Assembly (NCBI GenBank): GCA_002841495.1
Contig: PGZV01000007.1
Location: 176,551 to 211,970 of the forward strand
From: Firmicutes bacterium HGW-Firmicutes-2
GTDB taxonomy: Bacteria > Bacillota > Clostridia > Lachnospirales > Vallitaleaceae
DNA: 35,420 nucleotides
Direction of reading: 5' to 3'
Below are positions 16,363 through 24,933 of this stretch, in pieces. Under the pieces are notes generated by a model. It worked only from the letters and a program-made list of their open reading frames with translations. It did no database searches and had not been told where the DNA came from. The stretch's first letter is position 1; the number at the start of each line of letters is the position of its first letter. Both the position numbers and the translations under genes were made by a program.

Positions 16363-17106
16363 ATGTTAAAAACGAGAGTACTAACCGTTGATGATGAAGG
16401 CCATATTTTAGAACTCTTAAAATACAATCTTGAAAGTAGCGGTTATGAAGTGGTTCAAGCTGAAACCGGTGAAGAAGCCCTGGAAATCATAGAAAAAGAA
16501 AATATAGATTTGGTCTTATTGGACCATATGCTTCCGGGTATCGACGGATTGGAAGTTCTAAAAAGAATCAGAAGCAACGATACCTATAAAAGATTACCTG
16601 TTATTATGCTAACAGCAAAGTCAGAAGAAATCGACACGGTACTAGGGCTTGAAATGGGTGCAGATGACTATATATCTAAGCCTTTTGGTGTCCACGAGCT
16701 TAGTGCGCGTATTAAAGCGGTATTTAGAAGAACAGAAGCGCTGTCCAAAAACTCTGGTGGTTCTATGCCAGAAGAAGACATATTGAAACTGGAAGATTTG
16801 ATGATCAACCGTACAACCCATGAGATTACCGTAAGAGGGAAAATCATGGAATTACCTTTAAAAGAATTTGAACTCTTATATTTACTAGCAAAGAACAGAG
16901 GTCGTGTATTTGACCGAGAGTACCTCTTAGAAAAAATATGGGGTTATGATTATTACGGTGAAACCAGAACCGTCGACGTCCATATAAGGAATCTAAGGGT
17001 CAAAATCGACGTCCATATAAGGAATCTAAGGGTCAAAATCGAAGTGGATGATAAAAATCCGCAGCATATTAAAACGGTCCGTGGGGTTGGTTACAAATAC
17101 GCGTAA
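16363..17106 (+). CDS. phoP: OmpR-family response regulator PhoP with duplicated recognition helix
   Basis: A 247-residue regulator. The receiver domain (1 to about 120) has acidic D10/D11, phospho-acceptor D54, T84 and K106, all intact. The winged-helix domain (about 143-247) has the expected ELPLKEFELLYLLAKNRGRV and GVGYKYA. The residues DVHIRNLRVKI at 205-215 are repeated at 216-226 by an exact 33-bp tandem duplication, inside the DNA-recognition helix. Removing one copy restores a canonical 236-residue protein. The longer helix probably impairs or alters DNA binding (inference). It should pair with PhoR just downstream and control the Pho boxes before pstS. Confidence 0.93.
   Translation: MLKTRVLTVDDEGHILELLKYNLESSGYEVVQAETGEEALEIIEKENIDLVLLDHMLPGIDGLEVLKRIRSNDTYKRLPVIMLTAKSEEIDTVLGLEMGADDYISKPFGVHELSARIKAVFRRTEALSKNSGGSMPEEDILKLEDLMINRTTHEITVRGKIMELPLKEFELLYLLAKNRGRVFDREYLLEKIWGYDYYGETRTVDVHIRNLRVKIDVHIRNLRVKIEVDDKNPQHIKTVRGVGYKYA
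16975..17040 (+). repeat. Perfect 33-bp tandem duplication inside phoP
   Basis: Positions 16975-17007 and 17008-17040 are identical, base for base, and directly adjacent. The unit is 11 codons, so the frame is kept. Full identity at silent positions points to a very recent event, or to an assembly artefact. Confidence 0.95.
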
Positions 17107-17121
17107 AGGAAAAGGATAAGT

Positions 17122-18864
17122 ATGCAAAGAAAAATACTACTCACCTATATTATTCTAATCGTTGTAACGGTCATTTTTTCAGTTGGGCTCTCTTGGAGTA
17201 GAATTAATAACTATTTCTTTGAACGTGTTGAAAAAGAAACCATAACCATCAGTGATATGCTCCATAAAGCAATGGAAGATTCGAATCTTTCAAAAGAAGA
17301 CTATCAAAGTTTTATTGATGACTATTCAGGGATTACTTCATTTAGAATCACATTAATTGATCAATCGGGTGTTGTACTGGTAGACTCCTATAACGATGCG
17401 GATAAGATGGACAATCATGCCAATAGGCCGGAAGTCAGAAAAGCCTTGGCAGGTGAGAAATCGTCTGAGATGCGCTATAGTAACACCATGAAAAAATACT
17501 TTTTTTATTATGCAAGACCACTGGAGAACGCTGAGTTTTCAGGAGCTATAAGGATATCCGTATCCGTCAGTGAAATTGAAGCGATTACCACAGATATGAT
17601 TTTTATTATTCTAATCAGTGCGATTTTTGGCTCCCTTATTGCCATCGGTGCAGCATATGTGGTTACCAATAGGTTCATGAAACCGATTAATGATCTAACC
17701 AGAGTAGCAAAAGTGATATCAGAAGGGAATTATGACGAGAAAATCTATATCGATCGGACCGATCAGATTGGTGAGCTTGCGACGGCGTTTAATACCATGA
17801 CTTTTAACCTGAAGATCAATATGTGGACCTTGGAACAGAAAAATGCAGAGCTTGAATCAATTTTAACCAGTATGAGCAACGGACTGGTTGCTGTGAATAT
17901 GGACTATAAGATTGTACTGTATAATGAGCGGTTTGCAAAGCTACTGGGCTTACCGGAAGAAGATATGTCAGATCGGCTTATTTATGAAGTTATCAGAGAA
18001 TTGTCGATCTTTGACATCATAGAAAAAGCCATAGAAGAGAAATCCTATATGGCAGGTGAAGCCATCTTGCAACAAGACGGTGAGGATCGGATTATTGAAA
18101 TCGCCGCAACACCAATATTTTCCAAAACCAATAAGAATAAGGCCTTGGCGACATTGCTCATGTTTACGGATGTGACACAGATTAAAAAGCTGGAAAATAT
18201 CCGTAAAGAATTTGTATCCAATGTAACCCATGAGTTAAAAACACCGTTGACTTCTATTAAAGGCTTTGTGGACACACTAAAAAACGGCGCTATCAAAGAT
18301 GAAGTCGTAGCCAATCGGTTCCTTGACATCATTGACATTGAGACCGATCGCTTGGCAAATCTGATACAAGATATTCTAACATTATCAGAGATAGAGTCCC
18401 TCGTTGGCGAACGAAGCTTGCAAGCATTTGAACTTTCTGAAATTGTAGATGAAGTGGTGGACATCTTACCAAAAGACAAAGAAGGCGTACAGTTAATTAT
18501 GGAGGTGGAGGAGAATCTTCCCCCCTTTGATTGCAATCGAGATCGGATGAAACAACTGCTCATTAACCTCATTGACAATAGTATCAAGTATACAGACGCA
18601 GGTTATGTTAAGTTACAAGTCTTTAAATACAAGAATTTTCTAAATATTGTGGTTGAGGACACCGGTATCGGGATCAAACATCAACATCTTAGTAGAATTT
18701 TTGAACGGTTTTATAGAGTCGATAAGGGACGGACCAGAAAAACAGGCGGTACTGGATTGGGTCTCTCCATCGTTAAGCACATTGTAGAATTGTATAACGG
18801 TGACATAGATATCCAAAGTGAAGAGGGAAAAGGCACCACCATTAGCATTCGCTTACCCTATTAA
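17122..18864 (+). CDS. phoR: Phosphate sensor histidine kinase PhoR
   Basis: A 580-residue membrane kinase. Helix 1 (about 5-25) and helix 2 (about 155-180) flank an extracytoplasmic sensor of about 130 residues. Then come a HAMP domain (NRFMKPINDLTRVAKVISEGNYD), a PAS domain (about 240-345), a HisKA domain with phospho-acceptor H370 in NVTHELKTPLTS, and a HATPase domain with N box LINLIDNSIKYT, DTGIGI and GGTGLGLSIVKH. It should phosphorylate PhoP when phosphate is short. It begins 16 bp after phoP with AAAGG before the ATG. Confidence 0.94.
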   Translation: MQRKILLTYIILIVVTVIFSVGLSWSRINNYFFERVEKETITISDMLHKAMEDSNLSKEDYQSFIDDYSGITSFRITLIDQSGVVLVDSYNDADKMDNHANRPEVRKALAGEKSSEMRYSNTMKKYFFYYARPLENAEFSGAIRISVSVSEIEAITTDMIFIILISAIFGSLIAIGAAYVVTNRFMKPINDLTRVAKVISEGNYDEKIYIDRTDQIGELATAFNTMTFNLKINMWTLEQKNAELESILTSMSNGLVAVNMDYKIVLYNERFAKLLGLPEEDMSDRLIYEVIRELSIFDIIEKAIEEKSYMAGEAILQQDGEDRIIEIAATPIFSKTNKNKALATLLMFTDVTQIKKLENIRKEFVSNVTHELKTPLTSIKGFVDTLKNGAIKDEVVANRFLDIIDIETDRLANLIQDILTLSEIESLVGERSLQAFELSEIVDEVVDILPKDKEGVQLIMEVEENLPPFDCNRDRMKQLLINLIDNSIKYTDAGYVKLQVFKYKNFLNIVVEDTGIGIKHQHLSRIFERFYRVDKGRTRKTGGTGLGLSIVKHIVELYNGDIDIQSEEGKGTTISIRLPY

Positions 18865-18870
18865 TCAATT

Positions 18871-18917
18871 AGCATCCATTTACTTAGGTTGTAAGAAAAC
18901 CTTGTTAAATGGATGCT
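18871..18917 (+). terminator. Hairpin ending the pst-pho cluster
   Basis: AGCATCCATTTA (18871-18882) pairs perfectly with 18906-18917, and AGGTT/AACCT makes an inner stem. Only three T follow, so termination may be partial. Confidence 0.55.
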
Positions 18918-18990
18918 TTGACGTTTTATGATGGCAAGAATCCCAGTAATGTACTATACTATACAAATAGAAACCAAAAGAGGGATTCAT

Positions 18991-19869
18991 ATGAGTAAAA
19001 CATTAAAAAAAGGTAGAAGACATTTTAGTAAAGTCATAAAACGATGCTGCATCATTGTGAGCATCATCATCATTTTGGTTGTGATCATCATGCAGACGCC
19101 GGTATACCCGTGGGCTAAGAGCATTGTTGTTATGAGTGTTTATAGCCGATATGAATCCGGCTATTCTTTATTAAAGGATAAGAACATTCAGATTAAGATC
19201 CCAGGTGGCCTTCAGACAAAAGAGAAAGATTGGTATCCTTTTGTCATGACTTTTAATGATGATCGAGGTTTTTCCGGATTCATGGGCGAACCCATGCGGA
19301 TGACTGTCTTATATAATTTTGGTCACTTCTCACCTTTTAAGGGTTATGCATCCTATTATGATATTGATAGCCCTTATTATAATAGCTTCTACGGTGCCTA
19401 CGGTGTCAGCAAAGGCTCTAAGGAAGCTTTTGGATTCATAGATGGTGAGGCAGACCATGAAGCCATCAGCAAGGTACCGGAGTTTGATATGGTACGACTG
19501 GTGCTTGAGAGTATCGGAAGTTATGACAATATTTTCGAATATGAAGTCATCTCCGAGGAAAAGGCAGAACTGTTTAATGAAGACGATTGGTTGGTCATAG
19601 ACGCAAATATTAAGGTCAACGGGTCCATGCATACTTATAAGAAAGACCATAGAGCTTACATTCAGTACGGAAAGCCACCAAAAGCCTCCTCAGTTGTAGA
19701 GAATTCTATAGAGGATTTTGCAGTTATTGACATGGTAGGCCGCATCTACGCCAAACATTATGAAGAGAAAAACATAACCCTATTTTTCTACTGCATCACA
19801 AGAGAAGATGCGGTCATTGAAGCTTGGGATATAGATATAATGAATCAGACAAAGTTAATCATGCATTAA
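18991..19869 (+). CDS. Membrane-anchored protein of unknown function
   Basis: From the preferred ATG at 18991 (AGAGGG at good spacing; an in-frame ATG at 18928 lacks one) the protein has 292 residues. A basic N-terminus (KTLKKGRRHFSKVIKR) leads into one membrane helix at about 20-37; the remaining 250 residues should lie outside the membrane. Many aromatic residues occur in YSRYESGYSLL and GYASYYDIDSPYYNSFYGAYG. No known domain is recognised. It sits 21 bp before the PHP gene and could be co-transcribed with it. Confidence 0.75.
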   Translation: MSKTLKKGRRHFSKVIKRCCIIVSIIIILVVIIMQTPVYPWAKSIVVMSVYSRYESGYSLLKDKNIQIKIPGGLQTKEKDWYPFVMTFNDDRGFSGFMGEPMRMTVLYNFGHFSPFKGYASYYDIDSPYYNSFYGAYGVSKGSKEAFGFIDGEADHEAISKVPEFDMVRLVLESIGSYDNIFEYEVISEEKAELFNEDDWLVIDANIKVNGSMHTYKKDHRAYIQYGKPPKASSVVENSIEDFAVIDMVGRIYAKHYEEKNITLFFYCITREDAVIEAWDIDIMNQTKLIMH

Positions 19870-19890
19870 AGCTAGAAAGAGGTCATAAAG

Positions 19891-20502
19891 ATGAAAGTGG
19901 ATTTTCATTTACATACGAGTGAATATTCAGGATGTGCAATGGCAACAGCCGAAGAACAGATTAGAAGTGCCAAAAAAAGTGGGCTTGATGTCATATTTAT
20001 AACGGACCATATGACACTTTTCCCCATGGAAGTCATTGAAGACTATAACAAGCAATACGCACCCCTTAAGATCTATCAAGGTATAGAAGTGACGATCATG
20101 GAAGGTGCTTATGAAGACGTTCTTGTCCTTGGGGTTCATGATCCTAAGATTGAAGGCAGTCGTTGGAAATATGAAGACCTGTATGCTTATGTGAAAAAGA
20201 AAGGCGGCGCCATAATACTGGCCCATCCTTATCGGTTTGCAGACGAAGTGAATGTGAACATATGGGATTATCCGCCGGATGCGGTAGAAGTACTCTCCTC
20301 AAATATCGGCAGAGAAAACTATGAAAGACGGCGTCTTTTGGCAAATAACCTAGAATGTCCCATGGTCACCAATTCAGATAGCCATTTTATAGAGAATACA
20401 GGTTGTTACTACAATATTTTCCCAGACAGCTGCGTGGATGAAGCATCTATTATAGAGGCTCTAAAAAAAGGCGACTTTGAATGCGGTAGTATTAGGACAT
20501 GA
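19891..20502 (+). CDS. PHP-domain metal-dependent phosphoesterase
   Basis: A 203-residue protein of the polymerase-and-histidinol-phosphatase superfamily. Metal ligands visible in order are H6 and H8 (DFHLHTS), D39-H40 (ITDH), E66 (GIEV), H112 (LAHPYR), and D163 and H165 (NSDSH). The set is complete, so a trinuclear metal phosphoesterase is expected. Small stand-alone members include nucleotide and nucleoside 3',5'-bisphosphate phosphatases; the substrate here is not determinable. AAAGAGG precedes the ATG. It is adjacent to the preceding membrane protein gene. Confidence 0.88.
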   Translation: MKVDFHLHTSEYSGCAMATAEEQIRSAKKSGLDVIFITDHMTLFPMEVIEDYNKQYAPLKIYQGIEVTIMEGAYEDVLVLGVHDPKIEGSRWKYEDLYAYVKKKGGAIILAHPYRFADEVNVNIWDYPPDAVEVLSSNIGRENYERRRLLANNLECPMVTNSDSHFIENTGCYYNIFPDSCVDEASIIEALKKGDFECGSIRT

Positions 20503-20548
20503 GTTGAATCTAATATCCGAACATTAAACATAATATGACAAAAAACGT

Positions 20549-20577
20549 TTGACAGTATAACCTTGCCCATGTATGAT
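20549..20577 (+). promoter_or_regulatory. Promoter of guaA
   Basis: TTGACA (20549-20554), a 17-bp spacer and TATGAT (20572-20577). The leader before the ATG is about 45 nt, too short for a guanine riboswitch. Confidence 0.75.
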
Positions 20578-20629
20578 AAAGAACAATAATCATGATTTTA
20601 TAATCAAGTAGTAATTAGGAGGACACAAA

Positions 20630-22168
20630 ATGAAACATGAATTGATCATAGTACTTGACTTTGGCGGTCAATACAATCAGTTGATTGCAAGACGGGTCAG
20701 AGAAGTAAACGTATATGCAGAAGTATTATCTTATGAAACACCCATAGAGGAAATCATAGCAAGAAATCCAAAAGGTATTATTTTTACAGGCGGACCCTCC
20801 GTTGTTTTTGAAGAAAATGCACCCTTAATTGACAAAGCCATCTTTGATGCAGGCATTCCCATACTAGGCATCTGCTATGGATCACAGTTAATGGGTTATC
20901 TCCTTGGCGGCAGTGTGGCCAGAGCCGATTCAAGAGAATATGGTAAAACAGATCTAACAGTCGATAATAGCGACCCATTGTTTGAAAATGTTGACAAAGA
21001 ATCCGTTGCTTGGATGAGCCATACTTATTATGTTTCAAGTCCACCGAGTGACTTTAAAATAACCGCATCCACAGACACCTGTCCGGTAGCCGGCATGTCC
21101 AATGAGAGCAAAAAGCTTTATGCTGTACAGTTTCATCCGGAAGTTAACCATACACCTGAAGGCACCAAGATGCTCAAGAACTTCCTAGTTAATATCTGTG
21201 GTTGCAGTCAAGACTGGATCATGAGTGATTTTGCAAAAGATCAGATTAAACTCCTAAAAGAAAAAATCGGCGACAAAAAAGTACTATGCGCCTTATCCGG
21301 TGGTGTAGACTCCTCAGTTGCAGCTATGTTGATTCACAAAGCCGTAGGTAAGCAATTGACCTGTATCTTCGTTGATCACGGTCTACTTCGTAAAGACGAA
21401 GGGGATGATGTGCAGAAGGTATTTGGCGAGGAATTCGACATGAACTTGATTCGTGTGAATTGTGAGAAACAGTTCCTTGACAAACTTGCAGGGGTATCTG
21501 ACCCTGAGACTAAGCGTAAGATTATCGGTGAAGAATTCATCCGTGTTTTTGAAGCAGAAGCTAAGAAAATCGGCGTGGTCGACTTTTTGGTTCAAGGAAC
21601 CATCTATCCGGATGTCATCGAAAGCGGTACAAAAGATGCAGCCGTCATCAAAAGCCATCACAATGTAGGCGGTCTACCGGAACACGTAGACTTCAAAGAA
21701 ATCATAGAACCACTTAGAGACTTATTCAAAGATGAAGTAAGGAATGTCGGCCGTGCCGTTGGCATCCCTGAGTTCTTAGTATCCAGACAACCTTTCCCAG
21801 GTCCCGGACTTGCTATTCGTGTCATCGGCGACATCACCAAGGAAAAACTGGACATCTTAAGAGAAGCCGATTACATCTTCCGCGAAGAAGTAAAAGCAGC
21901 CGGCATCTCAAAAGGCCTTGGCCAATATTTTGCTGTACTAACCAATCTTAAGAGTGTTGGCGTCATGGGTGACGAGAGAACCTATGATTACACAGTAGCC
22001 CTAAGATCCGTTGACACCTCCGACTTCATGACCGCAGACTGGTCCAGAATCCCTCACGAGATCCTAGCCAAAGTCTCCAACAGAATCGTCAATGAAGTAA
22101 ACCATGTGAAAGTAAACTTAAAGCGTCAAATCCTTGTATTTAAAAGGTTTGGCGCTTTTTTAATGTAA
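20630..22168 (+). CDS. guaA: GMP synthase GuaA with replaced C-terminus
   Basis: A 512-residue glutamine-hydrolysing GMP synthase (XMP + Gln + ATP to GMP). The class I amidotransferase domain has nucleophile C82 in GICYG and FHPEVNHT; the ATP-pyrophosphatase domain has the P-loop [12 protein letters not shown]; the dimerisation domain runs from about 390. The protein follows the family up to RIVNEVNHV (about residue 493). The conserved ending, which runs roughly NRVVYD then SKPP and ends ATIEWE, is absent. The 19 residues [19 protein letters not shown] take its place, encoded by terminator sequence. The lost tail contributes to XMP binding in the family, so activity is doubtful. The island begins right after it. 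Confidence 0.93.
   Translation: MKHELIIVLDFGGQYNQLIARRVREVNVYAEVLSYETPIEEIIARNPKGIIFTGGPSVVFEENAPLIDKAIFDAGIPILGICYGSQLMGYLLGGSVARADSREYGKTDLTVDNSDPLFENVDKESVAWMSHTYYVSSPPSDFKITASTDTCPVAGMSNESKKLYAVQFHPEVNHTPEGTKMLKNFLVNICGCSQDWIMSDFAKDQIKLLKEKIGDKKVLCALSGGVDSSVAAMLIHKAVGKQLTCIFVDHGLLRKDEGDDVQKVFGEEFDMNLIRVNCEKQFLDKLAGVSDPETKRKIIGEEFIRVFEAEAKKIGVVDFLVQGTIYPDVIESGTKDAAVIKSHHNVGGLPEHVDFKEIIEPLRDLFKDEVRNVGRAVGIPEFLVSRQPFPGPGLAIRVIGDITKEKLDILREADYIFREEVKAAGISKGLGQYFAVLTNLKSVGVMGDERTYDYTVALRSVDTSDFMTADWSRIPHEILAKVSNRIVNEVNHVKVNLKRQILVFKRFGAFLM
22120..22162 (+). terminator. Terminator overlapping the guaA 3' end
   Basis: AAGCGTCAAA plus CCTT (22121-22135, one bulged T) pairs with AAGGTTTGGCGCTT (22144-22157), one G-U pair, followed by a six-T run. 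It lies inside the present guaA frame, which is abnormal for a terminator. Confidence 0.75.
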
Positions 22169-22173
22169 TAAAA

Positions 22174-22199
22174 GATTCCAATAGTTTATATTTGGAATC
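22174..22199. terminator. Hairpin between the convergent guaA and 22222-22458 ORF
   Basis: GATTCCAA (22174-22181) pairs with TTGGAATC (22192-22199); T-rich sequence follows on both sides. Probable bidirectional terminator. Confidence 0.5.
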
Positions 22200-22221
22200 G
22201 TATAATCTTTTAATAACCTTA

Positions 22222-22458
22222 CTATTCATTTTGTTTTTTTCTATTTTTCTTTAGATTTTCAAGCGCTTCTTCCATTATTTGTGAGTCACTTTCGCTAAAA
22301 TATTTTAGAAATAGATTGTGGTCTATAACATGTGTATATATAAAAATTTTTTTGGGTACCTTGTCCATGATGGCAAATAATATGGTACTCTCGTTTTTTC
22401 GTTGCAATAAAGCGTACTCCAATCTGACAAATAAGTTATATCCCATGACTGTTATCAT
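22222..22458 (-). CDS. Small hypothetical protein, possibly an N-terminally truncated fragment
   Basis: A 78-residue ORF without a clear ribosome site at its first ATG. The frame stays open upstream for about 19 further codons (reading FLIYQLLNDSSKTK just before the Met) without another ATG, which suggests the beginning of a longer gene was lost. The sequence has a hydrophobic segment (FAIMDKVPKKIFIYTHVI) and a charged C-terminus ending LKKNRKKQNE. No family is recognised. It faces guaA tail to tail across the island's left edge. Confidence 0.4.
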   Translation of the reverse strand: MITVMGYNLFVRLEYALLQRKNESTILFAIMDKVPKKIFIYTHVIDHNLFLKYFSESDSQIMEEALENLKKNRKKQNE

Positions 22459-22502
22459 TTTTGTTTTCGATGAATCGTTTAATAATTGATAAATAAGAAA
22501 AG

Positions 22503-22531
22503 TTGTATGATTTTCTGATTAGTACTATAAT
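22503..22531 (+). promoter_or_regulatory. Promoter of the sce7725-type gene
   Basis: TTGTAT (22503-22508), a 17-bp spacer and TATAAT (22526-22531), 47 bp before the start codon. Confidence 0.65.
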
Positions 22532-22578
22532 GAGCATATGAAATATTTGGAGTATTGTGCTGAATAAGGAGGAGAGAA

Positions 22579-23676
22579 ATGTTATATGTTCCAATGTTTA
22601 AAACTAGAGCAGAAGAAATGAGAGTAGTAAGGGCGCTTAATCAATGCTTTGGAAAAGATATTATTCCGCTGATAGAGGTATTAGATGAATACTATGAAAC
22701 AAGGTATAAAATGGATCAGAACACAGGAGAATTTATTAAAGCACAAGTAGGTAAACAAAAAAAAAGAGTAAAAATTGACCCAACAGCTGAGGATATAAAA
22801 ACACTCGAAGAAATTAATAAATTAACAGATCGTAAAGATATATTTATAGACTATTTTAGATATACTACAAAAAAATATGGGACAAATATAGATATTAAAA
22901 AGGTAGGATTGTCAAGAAAGCTAAATGAGAGTTTCGCTCTATATAAAAATAAAATTTTGGGTTTAATAGAATATAAAAATGTAATTCCAGTTATATCTAT
23001 TAAAGATGGATATTCTATTCAGAAAGCTGAACTGATTAAGCTTTTAAGAGAAGTTAAGGAAGGAAGTTCAAGAGTGGCAATTAGATTAACAGATGATTTT
23101 ATTGAGCCTTTAGGTGAAGTTTTACAGAAGGAACTTGATAAAAATGATTTTGTAATGCTTGATATTGAAGAACAGTTACCCAAAAGTAAATTTATCGAAT
23201 ATGAAGAAATAGAAGAGTTAGAATTACGTGCACAAATTATATTGCTTAATTCACCAAGGCTCGTAAAACCAAAAAATGGAGACTACCCTGAAAATGCATA
23301 TACGGCATTAATAGATAATTCGGCAAAAGATTATGTTGAAGAATATGGTTTTGCGGGATATGGCGATTATTGTGGATTAAAGGATGTATTACCAAGGATT
23401 GGAGGAAGCAATGGCCTGGGTGCTGCATTAGCCCTTATTTATGATTATGAGGAGAATGCGTTTTGGGCATATACCAACAAGAATATTGAGGATGGAATGA
23501 GTGGTTATAAAAAGCTAATTCCAATAATATTAAATGATAGGGAAAAGTTCGATCCAAATGGAACTTGTTCAGGATATGATAAAATTGTTTCTCTAGATGG
23601 TAGTGGTAATTGGAGTACTTGGCATAATATTTGTGCCAGAAGATATCTGTGGCAAGTTTATGAAAACTCAAACTAG
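22579..23676 (+). CDS. Beta-protein/sce7725-like family protein
   Basis: A 365-residue soluble protein. Its opening, MLYVPMFKTRAEEMRVVRAL followed by IIPLIEVLDE, resembles the phage-beta-protein/sce7725-type family, whose members start with a short PxxKxR-type motif and a PxIE strand; the middle part contains further strands such as VIPVISI and VMLDIEEQL that fit a barrel-like fold. Its biochemical activity is not known. Members are often found beside sce7726-type genes, and one lies here, pointing the opposite way and overlapping this gene's 3' end by 4 bp. AAGGAGGAG precedes the ATG. A defence role is inferred from the neighbourhood. Confidence 0.65.
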   Translation: MLYVPMFKTRAEEMRVVRALNQCFGKDIIPLIEVLDEYYETRYKMDQNTGEFIKAQVGKQKKRVKIDPTAEDIKTLEEINKLTDRKDIFIDYFRYTTKKYGTNIDIKKVGLSRKLNESFALYKNKILGLIEYKNVIPVISIKDGYSIQKAELIKLLREVKEGSSRVAIRLTDDFIEPLGEVLQKELDKNDFVMLDIEEQLPKSKFIEYEEIEELELRAQIILLNSPRLVKPKNGDYPENAYTALIDNSAKDYVEEYGFAGYGDYCGLKDVLPRIGGSNGLGAALALIYDYEENAFWAYTNKNIEDGMSGYKKLIPIILNDREKFDPNGTCSGYDKIVSLDGSGNWSTWHNICARRYLWQVYENSN

Positions 23677-24485
23677 CTATAGATGATTTCTGGCTTGATA
23701 GTATTCTTAAAAAACCATTGATAATCAATTTCTAAAATGTCATCATGATTTGAGCGTAGGAAGTCCCATTGTGATTGGTATCTTTTTTTCAAGGATTCCT
23801 TAAAAAGAGTATTGATTTCAAAAGGTGAGTAGGAATTCAAAATACTTTGTAACAATTCTTTTTTACTTGAATAACTACTAGAAGATACAAGTTGTTCAAG
23901 TTCTGATTTGCGCAATACACGTAATTGCTCGCATGAATTAAATTGCGTATTTACAGCTGAATCTTGCTCTTGATGGTAAATATATTTTCCGGTTTTTGTT
24001 ATTTTATAAGAGTATATGCCAGTTTCAATAGGTATATATTTTTTTATAGACTTAACTTTATTTTTAGGGCATATTACGAAACATTTATCAAATATCCTCA
24101 TATAATCATTGATTTGTTTAGATAAGCGAGAATAATTATCTAGTTCTGTTTTTATTTCATAGACGATACTTTCACCATTAATTTTACATAAATCAGCACG
24201 ACTATTAGAAATAGGTAACTCGAATATAGAAACATGAGTTTTACCTTTCATTAAAACTTTATTTATAAAAGATGATTTTATTGCTGTTTCATTAGGATAA
24301 TACTTTGTTAGAATATAATTATATACTTCATGTATGGTGTATTTTGATTTTATGTTGACGTAGTCAATATTTAAGGAAAGAGACAGATTACTAATGAGTT
24401 CTTTTTTTGATTCGATTGTAGCATAGTGAGAATGAAGTTTTTTGGCATCATCTATTGTTACAATTAATTCATTTAAATCAGTCAC
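23673..24485 (-). CDS. sce7726-type protein with PD-(D/E)XK nuclease signature
   Basis: A 270-residue protein starting with GTG at 24485, seven bases after AAGGAGGT. Residues 64-124 carry a recognisable restriction-nuclease core: E66 in YYPNETAIKSSF, then NSRAD with D98, then E110-x-K112 in VYEIKTELD, then Q124 in LSKQINDY. This D-(11)-ExK pattern with a following Gln is the PD-(D/E)XK catalytic layout, and the segment SIFELPISNSRADLC fits the sce7726 family. It probably cuts nucleic acid; target and trigger are unknown. It converges on the sce7725-type gene and diverges from the higBA promoter. Confidence 0.7.
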   Translation of the reverse strand: MTDLNELIVTIDDAKKLHSHYATIESKKELISNLSLSLNIDYVNIKSKYTIHEVYNYILTKYYPNETAIKSSFINKVLMKGKTHVSIFELPISNSRADLCKINGESIVYEIKTELDNYSRLSKQINDYMRIFDKCFVICPKNKVKSIKKYIPIETGIYSYKITKTGKYIYHQEQDSAVNTQFNSCEQLRVLRKSELEQLVSSSSYSSKKELLQSILNSYSPFEINTLFKESLKKRYQSQWDFLRSNHDDILEIDYQWFFKNTIKPEIIYS

Positions 24486-24527
24486 TATACATACCTCCTT
24501 TCTTATTCCTTACATTATAGCAGAAAA

Positions 24528-24582
24528 AGGTCACCTATAAAACGAAAATAAAATTGACCTAAGAGGTTAATTATGATATCAT
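24528..24582 (+). promoter_or_regulatory. higBA promoter with two ACCT/AGGT palindromes
   Basis: TTGACC (24554-24559), a 17-bp spacer and TATCAT (24577-24582). ACCT-aag-AGGT (24557-24567) overlaps the -35 box, and AGGT-c-ACCT (24528-24536) lies 20 bp upstream. Repeated palindromes over the promoter are typical autoregulatory sites for a HigA antitoxin. The upstream one may also affect the divergent sce7726-type gene. Confidence 0.6.
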
Positions 24583-24603
24583 AGCTATGAAAGGGGGAAG
24601 TCA

Positions 24604-24918
24604 ATGAACATTGAATATTCATCTAATAAACTTGAAAAAATATTAACAAATCCTAGACTCTTAAAAAAACATTACAGTAAAGACTTTAAAAGATTATCAA
24701 TAAGATTATCTGAATTAAGAGCTGCTAATAACTTGTCTGATATACCAGAAGTTCCCCCTCCTAGAAGACATAAGTTACATGGTGAATGGACAGATTGTTG
24801 GGGAATTGATTATTCAAAAAATTACAGGATTATTCTTAGACCAATAGGTGAGTTTGATCTTGAGAATATTAAATCAATTACAGAGATTGAGATAATCGAT
24901 TTATTGGACTATCATTAA
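24604..24918 (+). CDS. higB: HigB-like RelE/ParE-superfamily toxin
   Basis: A 104-residue basic protein of the plasmid-maintenance killer (HigB) group, with KHYSKDFKRLSIRLSELRAA in the helical part, then PPPRRHKLHGEWTDCWGIDYSKNYRIILRP as the beta core. In this family the basic and aromatic residues at the end of the sheet (here around R80) make the ribosome-dependent mRNA endonuclease site. It precedes its antitoxin by 15 bp, the toxin-first order typical of hig operons. AAGGGGG precedes the ATG at 24604. Confidence 0.82.
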   Translation: MNIEYSSNKLEKILTNPRLLKKHYSKDFKRLSIRLSELRAANNLSDIPEVPPPRRHKLHGEWTDCWGIDYSKNYRIILRPIGEFDLENIKSITEIEIIDLLDYH

Positions 24919-24933
24919 GAAAGGAGCGATTAT

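Noticed and set aside
18045-18587. Minus-strand ORF of 180 codons
   Set aside because: It is a shadow of phoR; composition is Ser/Ile-rich with no domain.
20584-20629. Guanine riboswitch in front of guaA
   Set aside because: Only about 45 nt separate the promoter from the start codon and no purine-aptamer core is present.
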